Origin: Paracentrotus lividus | Taxonomy: Eukaryota; Echinodermata; Echinoidea; Camarodonta; Echinidae | DNA: 64,000 bases | Assembly: GCA_940671915.1 (NCBI GenBank) | Contig: CALNVZ010000313.1 | Coordinates: 129,884 to 193,883, forward strand | Direction: 5' to 3' | Shown: piece after piece, positions 10,541-21,548 of the stretch | How the letters are laid out: each line of letters opens with the position of its first letter | How positions within the stretch are numbered: position 1 is the stretch's first letter | Program-made: the position numbers and the translations under genes | Notes under the pieces: generated by a model | Seen by the model: the letters and a program-made list of their open reading frames with translations, nothing else | Databases searched by the model: none | Told to the model about the DNA's origin: nothing

Positions 10541-11347
10541 GGGCCCCCTAAGCTCATTTGCCTAATTTGCATGAAATTACAAAATGACTCACAGTCTAAT
10601 CTTTGTTTATATGAATCAATAACTACTGCTCTAACTTTTATTGTGAAGAAAAACAATTATCACCAATCCCCCTGTCTGCAATATTCAAATGTTGACGTAA
10701 TTACCAAAGTGCCCATATTACCTGCATGTGCAGGTAATATGGGCACATATATTTAATGTATGTTTTAAAAACTACAATGACTCTACCATGTCTGGAATTT
10801 GCTTAAAATGTTGAAAATCATTAACTTTAAGATATCATTTGAAATTATAACACCCTTCAGAAAATACTTTGACTATATGTTTCTTTGTTTTGTATTTTGT
10901 ATATTATTTCTACTTTTAATATTATTTAAATATTATTTTCATTATAGAAATCAATATAGGCCTATAATAAGTTATTTATATTAATTATATACTGTGAATA
11001 TACCTCAAAAAATCGTAGCAAAGAGATTGATGCCTCATCACAATATTAAGTACAAGAATCCTTTCCGCCATTTTGGATGGTCCGTTTTACCTGCACTAAA
11101 GTTGCTGTGTCAGGCAAGCATTCAATGCCACATTGCACCCCTTCACTACAACAAATTGACCTGTACACGCTAGTATGATAAAAAATGAATCTATAAGCTT
11201 ACTAAATATACAAAACAATTGAGGTTACCCCCTCAAACACTCTTTCACCATCACATTCTGTGGAATATCAAATTTAATATCAGGGTAAAAAAGCCGTATG
11301 TTTTACGTACCTTGTTGGTTTTCAGCAATTTTCTCTGAGAAATTTCG
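10541..11347. mobile_element. MITE T1 copy 1, middle segment
   Basis: Resumes the T1 sequence with GGGCCCCCTAAGCTCATTTG and matches 14117-14926 of copy 2 throughout. It includes the block AACAATTGAGGTTACCCCCT and ends in GAAATTTCG, which is duplicated at 17032-17040 by the next insertion. A palindrome at 10709-10746 has 18-bp arms around TG and repeats the element's own terminal sequence in both orientations. Confidence 0.9.
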
Positions 11348-11418
11348 GGGAAATAATAATACCGCAAAAATAGCGATTTCTTGCTCTTCTATATAAGAGC
11401 ATGAATTTGTAGCGACAA

Positions 11419-11813
11419 ACTGCTACTAGTACTAGTAGCAGCAAATTTCCTAGCGATCTAGATCGCTAGAAATTGCGACACTAGTACTAGTAGCAGCAAA
11501 TTTCCTAGCGATCTAGATCGCTAGAAAATGCGACCATTATTGAAGTACTACTAGCAGCAAATTTCCTAGCGATCTAGATCGCTAGATATGCGACACTAGT
11601 ACTAGTAGCAGCAAATTTCCTAGCGATCTAGATTGCTAGATATGCGACACTAGTACTAGTAGCAGCAAATTTCCTAGCGATCTAGATCGCTAGATATGCG
11701 ACACCAGTACTAGTAGCAGCAAATTTCCTAGCGATCTAGATCGCTAGATATGCGACACCAGTACTAGTAGCAGCAAATTTCCTGGCGATCTAGATCGCTA
11801 GATATGCGACATT
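11419..11813 (+). repeat. 54-bp satellite array in FB2 left arm
   Basis: About seven copies of a 54-bp unit made of ACTAGTACTAGTAGCAGCAA plus a 20-bp palindrome CTAGCGATCTAGATCGCTAG and ATGCGAC. The spacing is exactly 54 between 11595, 11649, 11703 and 11757. Each unit therefore carries its own hairpin. Confidence 0.95.
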
Positions 11814-11877
11814 GCTGTTGTGTTAACTGAGAGAGAGAGAGAGAGAGAGTGAAGACGAGATAATAAAACGTAGGTTT
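11814..11877. repeat. Junction module of FB2 with (GA)n
   Basis: ATTGCTGTTGTGTTAACTGAGAGAGAG...ACGAGATAATAAAACGTAGG. The same module closes the second array at 13140-13208 and, inverted, opens the right arm at 16735-16790. Confidence 0.85.
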
Positions 11878-12748
11878 CAGTTTCAGTTTCAGTTCATTTA
11901 TTCCAACTTCAGCAAACATACATTGTACAATAAAAGTACATAATATTGAAAATAGTGAAACATTACAATATAACAAAAGAGTATATGTACAAATTAAAAT
12001 TCACGTCTAGCACAAATTATATTTACCGTTGGATGGACCTATGAACAATAAGCTAGGCTTGTAAACATATAGGCCCTGTTTGTAAAATGAAATAATACCT
12101 TTAAATACTAATGAGACAGGAAACGAAAGGACATGACAAATATAGGAGAGGGGGAGAGAAAGAGAGTGACATACAAAGAGAGAGGGACAGGAAGAGGGAG
12201 ACAGTAGAGGGGGGGGGGGAGTTAAGAGAGCTAGCGAGAGAGAGAGAAAGAGAGAAAGATAAAGAGTGAAAGCAAATAAATGAAAGGGTGATATATGGAT
12301 ACAAGACGAGACACAAGAATACATAAACTGGTACACAAAGATACAATGAACAATGAAAATCTAATCTAAGGTTTCTTCACACTTTAAAGATTAGGGTGAA
12401 TCGTGACTAATGGGTTTCTCAAGAAATTGTCAGGTGTGGGCTGCCTGGCAAGGATTTTGGTAAATTTATGACTCTTCTGGGACCAGTTGAGACGATTAAC
12501 GGTTTATTTGTTCAGGGTGTCTGCTTAACAAAAGTGATCATGAAGTGTTTTCATATTCACTCAGAAACAGAGATTCGATTTTTCTTTTGAAAACAAAAAA
12601 GGCTTGAGGCTTGTTTTACGGACGAATCTAAAGAATTCCAAAATTTAGGACCAGCGCAAATTAGAGTGTTAGACTTAAACTGAGTACGAACCAGAGGCAA
12701 ATGATATAGGGAGGATTGTCTCGTAGGATATGAGTGAACATCACTATA
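11878..12748 (-). mobile_element. 5'-truncated LINE fragment inside FB2
   Basis: The FB2 sequence ACGTAGGTTT / GTTATTTCATTGC, read intact (reversed) at 16700-16735, is split here. The insert begins with CAGTTTCAGTTTCAGTTCA, a minus-strand LINE tail, and has an untranslated region rich in GAGAGA. At 12545-12745 it encodes on the minus strand DVHSYPTRQSSLYHLPL, RTQFKSNTLICAGPKFWNSL and KQASSLFCFQKK. This is the C-terminal domain of jockey/CR1-like LINE polymerases, also seen at 3178-3435 and 61412-61600. Only the last 70 codons or so are present. The (GA)n tract produces false open frames on the minus strand. Confidence 0.8.
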
Positions 12749-13065
12749 TTTTTTGTTATTTCATTGCTTTGATGACATTTTTCACTGAAATTATACTTTG
12801 TAATTGTTTCCTTTATTATTCAAGTATTTTATACCTTCATTAAACCTCAATTTAATCATTTTACTCGCCTCTGTTAATTAATTAATTATTAGATCGGAAT
12901 GTTTGCTTTTGATATCATGTTTGAGATGAATTGAGTGTTGATTGGAAGTGTGTTGTTTACTTTATTTAATTTAATTCTTTGTCTGAGCCATATGCACATG
13001 TTGCATCTCTTTTAATAACGTCATACATAGTTAGTTGTCCTGTTCAACCCCTACATAAATTTTCT

Positions 13066-13208
13066 CTAGATCGCTAGATATGCGACACCAGTACTAGTAG
13101 CAGCAAATTTCCTAGCGATCTAGATCGCTAGATATGCGACATTGCTGTTGTGTTAACTAAGAGAGAGAGAGAGAGAGAGTGTGAAGACGAGATAATAAAA
13201 CGTAGGTT
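13066..13208 (+). repeat. Second copy of FB2 left-arm end
   Basis: One and a half 54-bp satellite units plus the ATTGCTGTTGTGTTAACT(AG)n module, in the same orientation as 11757-11877. FB2 therefore has a duplicated left-arm terminus, with about 320 bases of unassigned sequence (12749-13065) before it. Confidence 0.85.
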
Positions 13209-13331
13209 TGTTATTTCATTATTTTTTTCACTCTCTCTCTCTCTCTCTTATTACTTTTACAATATAAAATATATTCTTTTTTTTCCCATTTAATTATGAA
13301 ATCTTGAGCAGCAGCAAACAAATGTTATTAG

Positions 13332-15632
13332 CACGGGCGTAAATCCCGGGGGGATGGGGGGATACATCCCCCAAGATTTTGAGGAGGGGGGGGGGGATGG
13401 CCTGTACAAACATCCCCCCCCCCCAGTTTTCAAGAAAGAAATAAAAAAAAATACACTAGATAATTGTGTTATTGATTTAAATAGCGCTTTCAATACTAAA
13501 AAATGCCTCTTTTTTTACTCCAAAACCCCCCAAATTTTCCTGCTCGGTCGCTATGCGACCTCGCACTAAGTAACAAACATTAACCTACGTATAAAAAGGT
13601 TGGATCCAATGCCCTCGTCCGGGGATAAACCTTAGGAAAGGGCACTGCTGGGAAAGGGTGTTGTTGACAATCAAAAACATTAATGCAGTTGTGTGCGGGC
13701 AAGGTTGTTGGAGGGCTTGGGGCCTGCAGTCCACAAAATTTTCATAGCAAAGATTGTGGATTTATTTTCTATCGCTGTTATTTAACTTCTAAATTTTTAT
13801 TTATCTTCTAAAAATGGATACAAAATTTTCGGCTCGCACTTCGCTCTTGCTAAATAGGATCTATACTGCCCAAAATAATATTTCCAATTTTTAGCTTAAA
13901 AATTTTGGCTCGCGCTTCTCGCTCGCATTACTGTTTCCATTACTAAAATGAACGGGAATCAAGGCAGCCTTAAAAGTATATACATTCAAAGACAAATTTT
14001 CTTTGTACCTCCTCCCTCTCCGAATAAATTTCTATTCAGGTCTATGCCTCTGATCTAAAGACAAATTTTCTCTGTATCCCCTCCGTCTCCCAATATAGGG
14101 TACATGCAGGTAATATGGGCCCCCTAAGCTCATTTGCCTAATTTGCATAAAATTGCAAAATGACACACAGTCTAATCTTTGTTTATATGAATCAATAACT
14201 ACTGCTCTAACTTTTATCGTGAAGAAAAACAATTATCACCAACCCCCCTGTCTGGAATATTCAAATGTTGACGTCATTACCAAAGTGCCCATATTAACTG
14301 CATGTGCAGGTAATATGGGCACATGTATTTAATGTATGTTTTAAAAACTACAATGACTCTACCATGTCTGGAATTTGCTTAAAATGCTGACAATCATTAA
14401 CTTTAAGATATCATTTGAAATTATAAGTCCCTTCAGTAAATACTTTGACTATATATTTCATTGTTTTGTAATTTTATTATTATTATTTTTTTTTATTATT
14501 ATTTAAATATTATTTTCATTATACAAGTCAATATAGGCCTACAATAAGTTATTTATATTAATTATATACTGTGAATATACCCAAACAAATCGTAGCAGAG
14601 AGATTGATGCCTCATCCCAATACTGCGTACCAGAATCATTTCCGCCATTTTGGATGGCCCATATTACCAGCACTAATGTTGCTGTGTCAGGCAAGCATTC
14701 AATGCCACATTGCACCCCTTCACTACAACAAATTGACCTGTGCACGCTAGTATGATCAAAATGAAACTATAAGCTTACTAAATATACAAAACAATTGAGG
14801 TTACCCCCTGAAACACTTTTTCACCATCACATTCTGTGAAATATCAAATTTTACATCAGGGTCAAAAAAATGCCGTATGTTTTACGTACCTTGTTGGTTT
14901 TCAGCAATTTTCTCAGAGAAATTTTGCCATCAGATGCTCTCACGACGATATATTTTTGTATACAGTTCAAATGAGCAACATTATGGTGCTCACACTGGTC
15001 ATCGGTCACCGGTCGACGGTCAAGACATGATTTGCTTCAGGTGGCCCATATTACCTGCTGGCCCACATTACCTGCATGTACCCTATTTCCCTTTAGATCC
15101 ATGCCTCTGATGTAAAGTGTGTAACCCTTTTCAGAACGGTGCACTTTTTTTAAAATCAAGACCCGTGACTTTGAAATCCGTTCCGCCACCTCTACTATCA
15201 TTATAGGCCTAAATATATTTTTTTCGCGCTCGCAGATACTATATAATTATATTATGATCTTTAATGCACAAACATATCCAATTTCAGTTTTAATTTTTGG
15301 CTCGCGCTTCGCGCTCGATAATACTAAATAGGAGCTATAATGCACAAATATTTTCAACTTTTAGCTTAAAATTTTCGGCTCGCGCTTCGCGCTAGCATTA
15401 GTTTTTCCATTACTGAAATGAACACTAATCAAGGCAGCCATAAAAGCTAAAAGCATACATTCAAAGACGAATTCTATTTGTACCCCCTCCCTCTCAAATC
15501 TATTCCGCCGTATATGGGTGTTAAAAACGTGTGTCACGACTGCTTGTGTAGGCCTATGTCAAACAAGATAGCGACAAGTTCGCAAATTATTTCGCTCATC
15601 CCCCCACTCCTCGACACGGATTTACGCCGCTG
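13332..15632. mobile_element. hAT-like non-autonomous element, copy A
   Basis: The left end is CACGGGCGTAAATCC and the right end, reversed, is CAGCGGCGTAAATCC. Flanks are GTTATTAG (13324-13331) and GTTATTGG (15633-15640), an 8-bp duplication with one change. CA-ended inverted repeats plus 8-bp duplications are the hAT signature. The interior repeats a block with TTTTCGGCTCGCGCTTCGCG and ACATTCAAAGACAAATT several times. No transposase is encoded. A TA MITE (14098-15083) is inserted. Without it the element is about 1.31 kb, close to copy B (1.43 kb). Confidence 0.9.
14098..15083. mobile_element. TA-target MITE T1, copy 2 (uninterrupted)
   Basis: 986 bp, GGGTACATGCAGGTAATATG at the left end and CATTACCTGCATGTACCC at the right. 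TA lies on both sides (14096-14097 and 15084-15085). It is complete, so it serves as the reference for reading the junctions in copy 1. It contains the same internal palindrome of its terminal sequence (near 14286-14323, one change). Both T1 copies lie within 11 kb, and this one sits inside an element that itself sits inside copy 1. No protein is encoded. Confidence 0.93.
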
Positions 15633-15640
15633 GTTATTGG

Positions 15641-16604
15641 CATACGTTATTATCTCTTCTTCTTCTTCTCTCTCTCTCTCTCCCTCTCTCTCTCTCTCAG
15701 TTCACACAACAATTGATTCGTGATACCTTATATATATATACGTCTACTAATTCCAATTTCAGTGAAAAATGTCATCAAAGCAATGAAATAACTGACCTAC
15801 GTTATATTATCTCGTTTTCACTATCTCTCTCACTCTCTTATTACTTTTACAATATAAAATATATTCTTTTTTTTTCATTTAATTATGAAATCTTGAGCAG
15901 CAGCAAACAAATTTTATTGTCCTACGTTATTATCTCTTCGCTCTCTCTCTCCCTCTCTCTCACACAGTTCACACAACAATTGATTCCTGATACCTTATAT
16001 ATATATATATATATACATACAGTCTGTGTCAAATGAAATGGTACAAGTGGAAAACATTTTTTTTTCTAGTAGGAAGATTAATCACAGCCTGCTATTGTTT
16101 GGTAGTTTCAAAAAGCAGGAAGATCAGGCTTTCACCTGCATTTTTTTTTTCATCACATTTGGTGTTGTAATGATTTAAATATGACTAGTTTTCTACAATC
16201 AAGAAAAATCCATTTTTCGCACGCCGTCCCATGCCTTCGGGTATAGGTATCGCATAATGGCCATGAAGTGCTCAATTTCGATTTGTTCCTCGTTGCACAA
16301 AATTTAGCACAACCCTTTTTTACGAAAGCAAATTAAACTTAACAAAGCGCATCAGCAGGGAAAATTATTTGGCTTTATTATGGTACCACATACACACATT
16401 ATTTGAAAATATTTCACACCTAAATATTTTTATTACATTTTACTTTTAAAATATAAAATCTATTCTCTTTTTTTTTCATTTAATTAGAACTCTTTAGCAG
16501 CAGCAAACAAATTTTATTGGCTGATGTTATATTATCTTCTTCTTCTCCTCTCTCTCTCTCTCTTCTCTCTTCTCTCTCTCAGTTCACACAACAATTGATT
16601 CCTG

Positions 16605-16675
<71 letters not shown>

Positions 16676-16734
16676 CGTCTACTAATTCCAATTTCAGTGA
16701 AAAATGTCATCAAAGCAATGAAATAACAAACCTA
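15641..16734. repeat. FB2 core: tandem module with (TC)n and (TA)n
   Basis: A module is repeated at about 15641-15860, 15880-16040 and 16490-16734. It has GCAGCAGCAAACAAATTTTA, TTATTATCTCTTC, a (CT)n run, CAGTTCACACAACAATTGAT, TGATACCTTA(TA)n and CAATTTCAGTGAAAAATGTC. The middle copy is interrupted by about 400 bases (16025-16435) with no match elsewhere in the window. There is no gene. Confidence 0.8.
16612..16672. repeat. (TA)n microsatellite
   Basis: About 30 TA units. Shorter TA runs occupy the same place in the other module copies (15727-15738 and 15999-16014). Confidence 0.97.
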
Positions 16735-17031
16735 CGTTTTATTATCTCGTCTTCACTCTCTCTCTCTCTCAGTTAAACACAACAGCAATGTCGCATATCT
16801 AGCGATCTAGATCGCTAGGAAATTTGCTGCTACTAGTACTGGTTGTCGCATATTCAGCGATCTAGATCGCTAGGAAATTTGCTGCTACTAGTACTAGTGT
16901 CGCATTCCTAGCGATCTAGATCGCTAGGAAATTTTCTGCTATTATATTAACGGTAGCAGTTTGTGGCTACAAACTTCTGCTCATATTTAGAAGAGCAGGC
17001 AATCGCTATCATAGCGACAGAGGAATTACCC
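16735..17031 (-). repeat. FB2 right arm (inverted 54-bp satellite)
   Basis: Opens with the inverted (CT)n AGTTAAACACAACAGCAAT module. About two and a half reversed satellite units follow (GCGATCTAGATCGCTAGGAAA), then the terminal repeat with TAGCAGTTTGTGGCTACAAA and GAGCAGGCAATCGCTA. The right arm is shorter than the left. Confidence 0.9.
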
Positions 17032-17040
17032 GAAATTTCG

Positions 17041-17173
17041 GCATCGGATGCTCCCACGACGATATATTTTCGTATACAGTTCATATGAACAACATTATGG
17101 TACTCACACCGGTCACCGGTCGACGGTCACGACATGATTTGCTTCAGGTGGCCCATATTACCTCCATGTACCC
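17041..17173. mobile_element. MITE T1 copy 1, right-end segment
   Basis: GCATCGGATGCTCCCACGACG to CATGTACCC. Matches copy 2 at 14926-15083, including TCACCGGTCGACGGTCA and GATTTGCTTCAGGTGGCCCA. It completes the element begun at 6329. Confidence 0.92.
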
Positions 17174-17175
17174 TA

Positions 17176-18446
17176 TCAAAAGACACAGCAAATTATTCGT
17201 CTCTTTCTACTGAACAAAAACGTGTACAAGATCATTTACCAAAGACCTCCCATTAAGAAGCTATGGCGGGAAATGTCAAAAGATCAACAAACTTCACATG
17301 AAGGCATATGAGGCCTACACAAGCTTAACTTGTTTGGAACGACCAAGTTTTTGTGTGTTTTGTGTCAATTAACTTTTATTATGATTAATAAAATTAATTT
17401 GACACTATTTCTACATAAGAAAATCATGTTCAGTACATATTAGGGGTCAAAGCAAGGTCATTTGGGGTCAAATTGGTTAATTTAAGATCGAAATCCGTAA
17501 AGGAGTTAAAACAGCTCCATTTTGTGTAAAACTGTCAAATTATGTATAAATAGATGATTAAAACTTACAAATTTGTATTTCTAATCCAGAAACCACATTC
17601 AATGAAATGTAAAAGGTCATGATAAGGGTTAATCTATCAATTAGGGTCAAAATGTTAAATTGACCCGGAAATATTGTGATGCTATATGCACACTAGAACC
17701 ACTTGAGCCATGAACTTCAATTCTAAAAGTAGTATGTACCATCATATAAGAAGACAATCTAATTTGATCTTATGGAAAGAAGATGAAAGGTCAAGGGTCA
17801 CATGGTCATTCTATGAAGTTCTGGGTATTTACATCGTTATTGCATTAATTTAAGAAAAAGTTTGATTTTGATGATAATATATGCACTAGATGCCAATCTC
17901 ATGTATTTTAGAATAAACAGAATAAACACAACACAAAAAGAAAGTTCCCCCTATTTCAGATATCAATAAATTTTGAACCAGGAGGAATTTTAAAAATCTA
18001 ATTATATGTCCATGCAGGGAATTCAATTAGCTACCATAGGACCGAATTTTAGGAAAAATCATTTAGTCATGCTTCAGTGATTAACGGTTGAATGCAAAAA
18101 TGTCATTTTTTGAAGTTCACAAGCCTAAAATCACAACTTTGATTCAATGGAATCGGACCCATTTTCAGATTTTAAACAATTTACACGTCAGAGTGTATGC
18201 AAAACGTGCTTCCCAACATACGGAAACGAAATTTGCGTCAAAATTCACGGTTGAGTGAGCATGCAGCAAAAATTGCCCAAACAACGATTTTTACTTCTTT
18301 GCCATGGTACAATCGATCAAATGTGACGGAATTCCTGTTTTGGAAGTGTATGCAACCAATATCCATCCATTCACGGTTGAATGAACCCATCAATCAACCA
18401 AAAAAATAGGCCATTTTAGAATTACGAAGAGTCTCTAACTGACATG
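17176..18446 (+). repeat. Left arm of the outer inverted-repeat element
   Basis: 17176-17900 is the reverse of about 22290-22985 (blocks AGACACAGCAAATTA, CACATGAAGGCATATGAGGC and GCACACTAGAACCACTTGAG). 17925-18446 is the reverse of 20225-20748 (blocks CCATAGGACCGAATTTTAGG, GAGCATGCAGCAAAAATTGC and CCATTCACGGTTGAATGAAC). Many AAGGTCA-type words occur. No coding sequence. Confidence 0.88.
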
Positions 18447-18454
18447 ATCGTTAC

Positions 18455-19884
18455 CACGGGCGTAAATCCCGGGGGGGGGGATGGGGGATACATCCCCCAG
18501 ATTTGAGGAGGGGGGGGTGGCCTGTACTAACATCCCCCCCCCCCCCAGTTTTCAGAAAGAAATGAAGAAAAAAAAAATACAATCGATATTGTGTTATTGG
18601 TTATAATAGCGCTTTCAATAACCAAAAGTGCTTGTTTTTTACTCCAAAACCTCCAAAAAATTTCCTTGTCGGTCGCTAGCTGACCTCGCACTAAGTATCA
18701 AACAGTAACCTAGGTATAAAAAGGTTGGATACAATGCCCTCGTCTGGGGACAAACCTTAGGACAGGGCACTGCTGGAAAAGGGTGTTGTTGACAATCAAA
18801 AACATTGATAAAGTTGTGTGCGGGCTAGGTTGTTAGAGGGCTTGGGGCCTGCAGCCCACAAAATGTTCATAGCAAAGATTGTGATTTTGTTTTCTATCGC
18901 TGTTATTTAACAAAGCATGTAAAATTTATCTTTTAAATGGACACAAAATTTTCGGCTCGCACTTCGCTCTCGCTGATACTAAATAAGATCTATACTGCCC
19001 AAAATAATATCTCCAATTTCAAGCTTTAAAATTTTGGCTCGCGCTTCGCGCTCGCATTACTTTTTACATTACTTAAATGAACGGGAATCAAGGCAGCCTT
19101 AAAAGTATACATTCAAAGACAAATTTCTTCGTACCTCCTCCCTCTCCGAGTCATCTCTCTTAAGGTCTATGCCTCGGATCTAAAGTGTCCCTCTTTTCAG
19201 AAAAGGTGCATTTTTTACCTTAAAATTTTCGGCTCGCGCTTCGCGCTCGTATTAGTTTTCTATTACTAAAATGAACAGTAATCAAGGCAGCCATTATTTT
19301 AAAAGCATACATTCAAAGACAAATTTCTTCGGCGTATCCCCTCCGTCTCCGAATACATTTCACTTCAGATGAACGCCTCTGATCTAAAGTGTAACCCTTT
19401 TCCGAACGGTGCCTTTTTTGTATCAAGACCCGTGACTTTCAAATCCGTTCCGCCACCTCTGCTACCATAATAGGCCTATATATATTATTTTTCCGCGCTC
19501 GCGGGTACTATATAGGACCTTTAATGCACAAACATATCCAATTTCAGCTTGAATTTTTTGGCTTGCGCTTTGCGCTCGCCGATACGAAATAGGAGCTATA
19601 ATGCACAAATATGTCCAATTTTTAGCTTAAACTTTTCGGCTCGCGCTTCGCGCTCGCATTAGTTTTACCATTACTTAAATGAACAGTAATCAAGGCAGCT
19701 ATAAGTTAAAAGCATACATTCAAAGACAAATTCTATTCGTACCCCCTCCCTCTCAAATCCATTCCACCGCCTCTGCTATTAAAAACTTGTGTCGCGAGTG
19801 CTTGTGTCAAACAAGATCGCGACAAGTTGGCAAATTATTTCGCTCATCCCCCCCCCCACTCCTCGACACGGATTTACGCCGCTG
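18455..19884. mobile_element. hAT-like non-autonomous element, copy B
   Basis: Flanked by a perfect 8-bp duplication ATCGTTAC (18447-18454 and 19885-19892). Ends are CACGGGCGTAAATCC and, reversed, CAGCGGCGTAAATCC, as in copy A. The C/G-run signature near each end (CCCGGGGGGGGGGATGGGGG; TCATCCCCCCCCCCCACTCC) and four internal GGCTCGCGCTTCGCGCTCG blocks are shared with copy A. At 1430 bp it is uninterrupted and can act as the family reference. No protein was found. Confidence 0.95.
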
Positions 19885-19892
19885 ATCGTTAC

Positions 19893-20224
19893 TCAAATTA
19901 CGTATTTGAAGAGTCACTGAACCATGACGAAGCCCCAAACTTTCTTCTCATTTTCATGATTTTCTTGTATCTTGTGCCCACTGAGGCGTGAAACATCGGG
20001 ATTTCTATGAAAATAAAATCAAAATTACTCCCCGAAAAGAATTGTTATATTCAATCAAAGTAAGAATTTTAATTTTAGTCCGTACGTGAGAAAAGGGCTT
20101 TTCTAGCCTCACGTGCTCACTGAAGCATGAATTTTTGAATAAATGCCATAGGATCATTGACACGTGCCCAAAGAATATCAATAAAACCCCGAAAATGTTA
20201 TTGAGATGCTTTCTAGTGCATAAA
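19893..20224. other. Spacer of the central palindrome
   Basis: About 330 bases between the inverted copies 17925-18446 and 20225-20748. No repeat partner in the window and no gene. Confidence 0.6.
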
Positions 20225-20748
20225 ATTACTACAATGACTCTTCGTAATTCTATAATGGCCTATTTTTTGGTTGATTGATGGGTTCATTCAACCGTGAATG
20301 GATGGATATAGGTTGCATACACTTCCAAAACAGGAAGTCCCTCACATTTGATCGATTTTACCATGGCAAAGAAGTAAAAATCGCAGTTTGGGCAATTTTT
20401 GCTGCATGCTCACTCAACCGTGAAATTTGACGCAAATTTCGTTTCCGTATGTTTGAAAGCACGTTTTGCATACATTCTGACATGTAAATTGTTTAAAATC
20501 TGAAAATGGGTCCGATATCATTGAATCAAAGTTGTGATTTAAGGCTTGTGAACTTAAAAAAATGACACTTTTGCATTCAACCATTAATCACTGAAGCATG
20601 ACTTAATGATTTTCCTAAAATTCGGTCCTATGGTAGCTAATTAAATCCCCTACATGGACATATAATTAGATTTTTTTAAATTCCTCTTGGTTCAAAATTT
20701 ATTGATATCTGAAATAGGGAGAAATTTCTTTTTGTTTTGTGTTTATAT
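20225..20748 (-). repeat. Inverted copy of 17925-18446
   Basis: Begins AATGACTCTTCGTAATTCTA and ends ATATCTGAAATAGGG, mirror image of the left copy across the 330-base spacer. With hAT copy B removed the arms are about 520 bp each. Confidence 0.9.
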
Positions 20749-21233
20749 ACCTGACCTCTCACTCAGTAAGAAGTTATGATGGGAAAGGTCAAAAGGTCAA
20801 CAAACTTTCACATGAAGGAATAGTAGGCTTACACAAGCTAATTTGCTTGAAATGACAAAAGTCAATTTGTTATTATGATGAAGAAAATAAATTGAGACTA
20901 TCTATTCTTACATAAGAAATTCATATTCAGTATAGGGGTCAAACTAAGGTCATCTGGGGTCAAAGTTGTGACCAAAATAGGGTAAAGGGGTGTGTGTAAA
21001 CTGATGATTAAACCTACAGATTTGTATTTCTAATCCAAAAACCACATTCAATAAATGTAAGGGGTCACGATATGGTCAAATGGTAAATCAATTATTGTAG
21101 AAGTATTTGGGATATGAACTTCAATTTTATGATAGTGTAACTAGAAAGATGATATATTTGCATATTAAAGGACATAGGTCAAATGTCACACAGTCAAGTT
21201 ATGACATCCCAAGAACCGCTTTGAACTTCAACC
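20749..21233 (+). repeat. Direct partial copy of the left arm (17230-17810)
   Basis: Shares TAAGAAGTTATG.TGGGAAA, CACATGAAGG, TACATAAGAAA and CATTCAATAAATGTAA with 17250-17600 in the same orientation. The outer element therefore contains both direct and inverted arm copies. Partly deleted relative to the left arm. Confidence 0.75.
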
Positions 21234-21236
21234 TTA

Positions 21237-21473
21237 TGCGGCGGTTTTAACCCGTCGTAGGCTATCAACGTAGCCTGCGTTGCATGTACAATGCATGCAC
21301 AGGTCGTTAGTCAATTTCTGCAAATTCCTGCGTTTCTGTATTAAGGGTACTGGAAAACTTCCTGCACGTCATACATGCAACGTGCCTCTGAGGTACCTGC
21401 ACTGCACGATTTTTCTACGAAATCCATCCTAGGGAGTTGCACGTCGAAGGTACGGCGAGTTGTGACCGCCACA
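21237..21473 (-). mobile_element. PIF/Harbinger-like MITE H1
   Basis: Ends are TGCGGCGG and CCGCCACA in inverted orientation, with TTA on both sides (21234-21236 and 21474-21476), the 3-bp TWA duplication typical of PIF/Harbinger. The interior (GTAGGCTA.CAACGTAGCCTGCGTTGCA, TCTACGAAATCCATCCTAGG) is the reverse of the copy at 44896-45146. 237 bp, no coding sequence. Confidence 0.88.
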
Positions 21474-21548
21474 TTAATGATATCACGGTTATAGGCAGAT
21501 GATCTGATGATATTTTGTAAAGGGTATGTCAAAAGTATGATACCTGAC

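Larger units (their letters stand above)
11348..17031. mobile_element. Foldback element FB2 with 54-bp satellite arms
   Basis: Flanked by a perfect 9-bp duplication GAAATTTCG (11339-11347 and 17032-17040). MITE copy 2 shows the related empty site near 14925. The ends start GGGAAATAAT and, reversed, GGGTAATTCC. About 130 bp of imperfect terminal repeat follows (blocks TAGCGATT, TGCTCTTCTA and TTGTAGC.ACAAACTGCTAC). Then come inverted arrays of a 54-bp unit containing CCTAGCGATCTAGATCGCTAG. Without the nested LINE fragment, hAT-like element and MITE, the element is about 2.5 kb. No transposase was seen. Confidence 0.88.
6329..17173. mobile_element. TA-target MITE T1, copy 1, split by later insertions
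   Basis: The left end is GGGTACATGCAGGTAATAT (6329-6347). The right end is its near-complement CCTCCATGTACCC (17161-17173). TA lies on both sides (6327-6328 and 17174-17175). The right arm of the outer element shows the empty site, CCCGAATAGTATCAAAAG (reversed, near 22985), so insertion at a TA is directly documented. TA duplication suggests a Tc1/mariner-type transposase. Without its insertions the element is about 1 kb, like copy 2 (14098-15083). It was invaded by a LINE after base 19 and by a foldback element at 11348. Confidence 0.88.

Noticed and set aside
11419..11813. CRISPR-like array of regular repeats
   Set aside because: The 54-bp unit repeats as a whole with no unique spacers and sits in a foldback element of a eukaryotic genome.
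12007..12346. Ser/Leu-rich minus-strand frames of 81-109 codons
   Set aside because: Caused by (GA)n tracts in the untranslated region of a LINE fragment.
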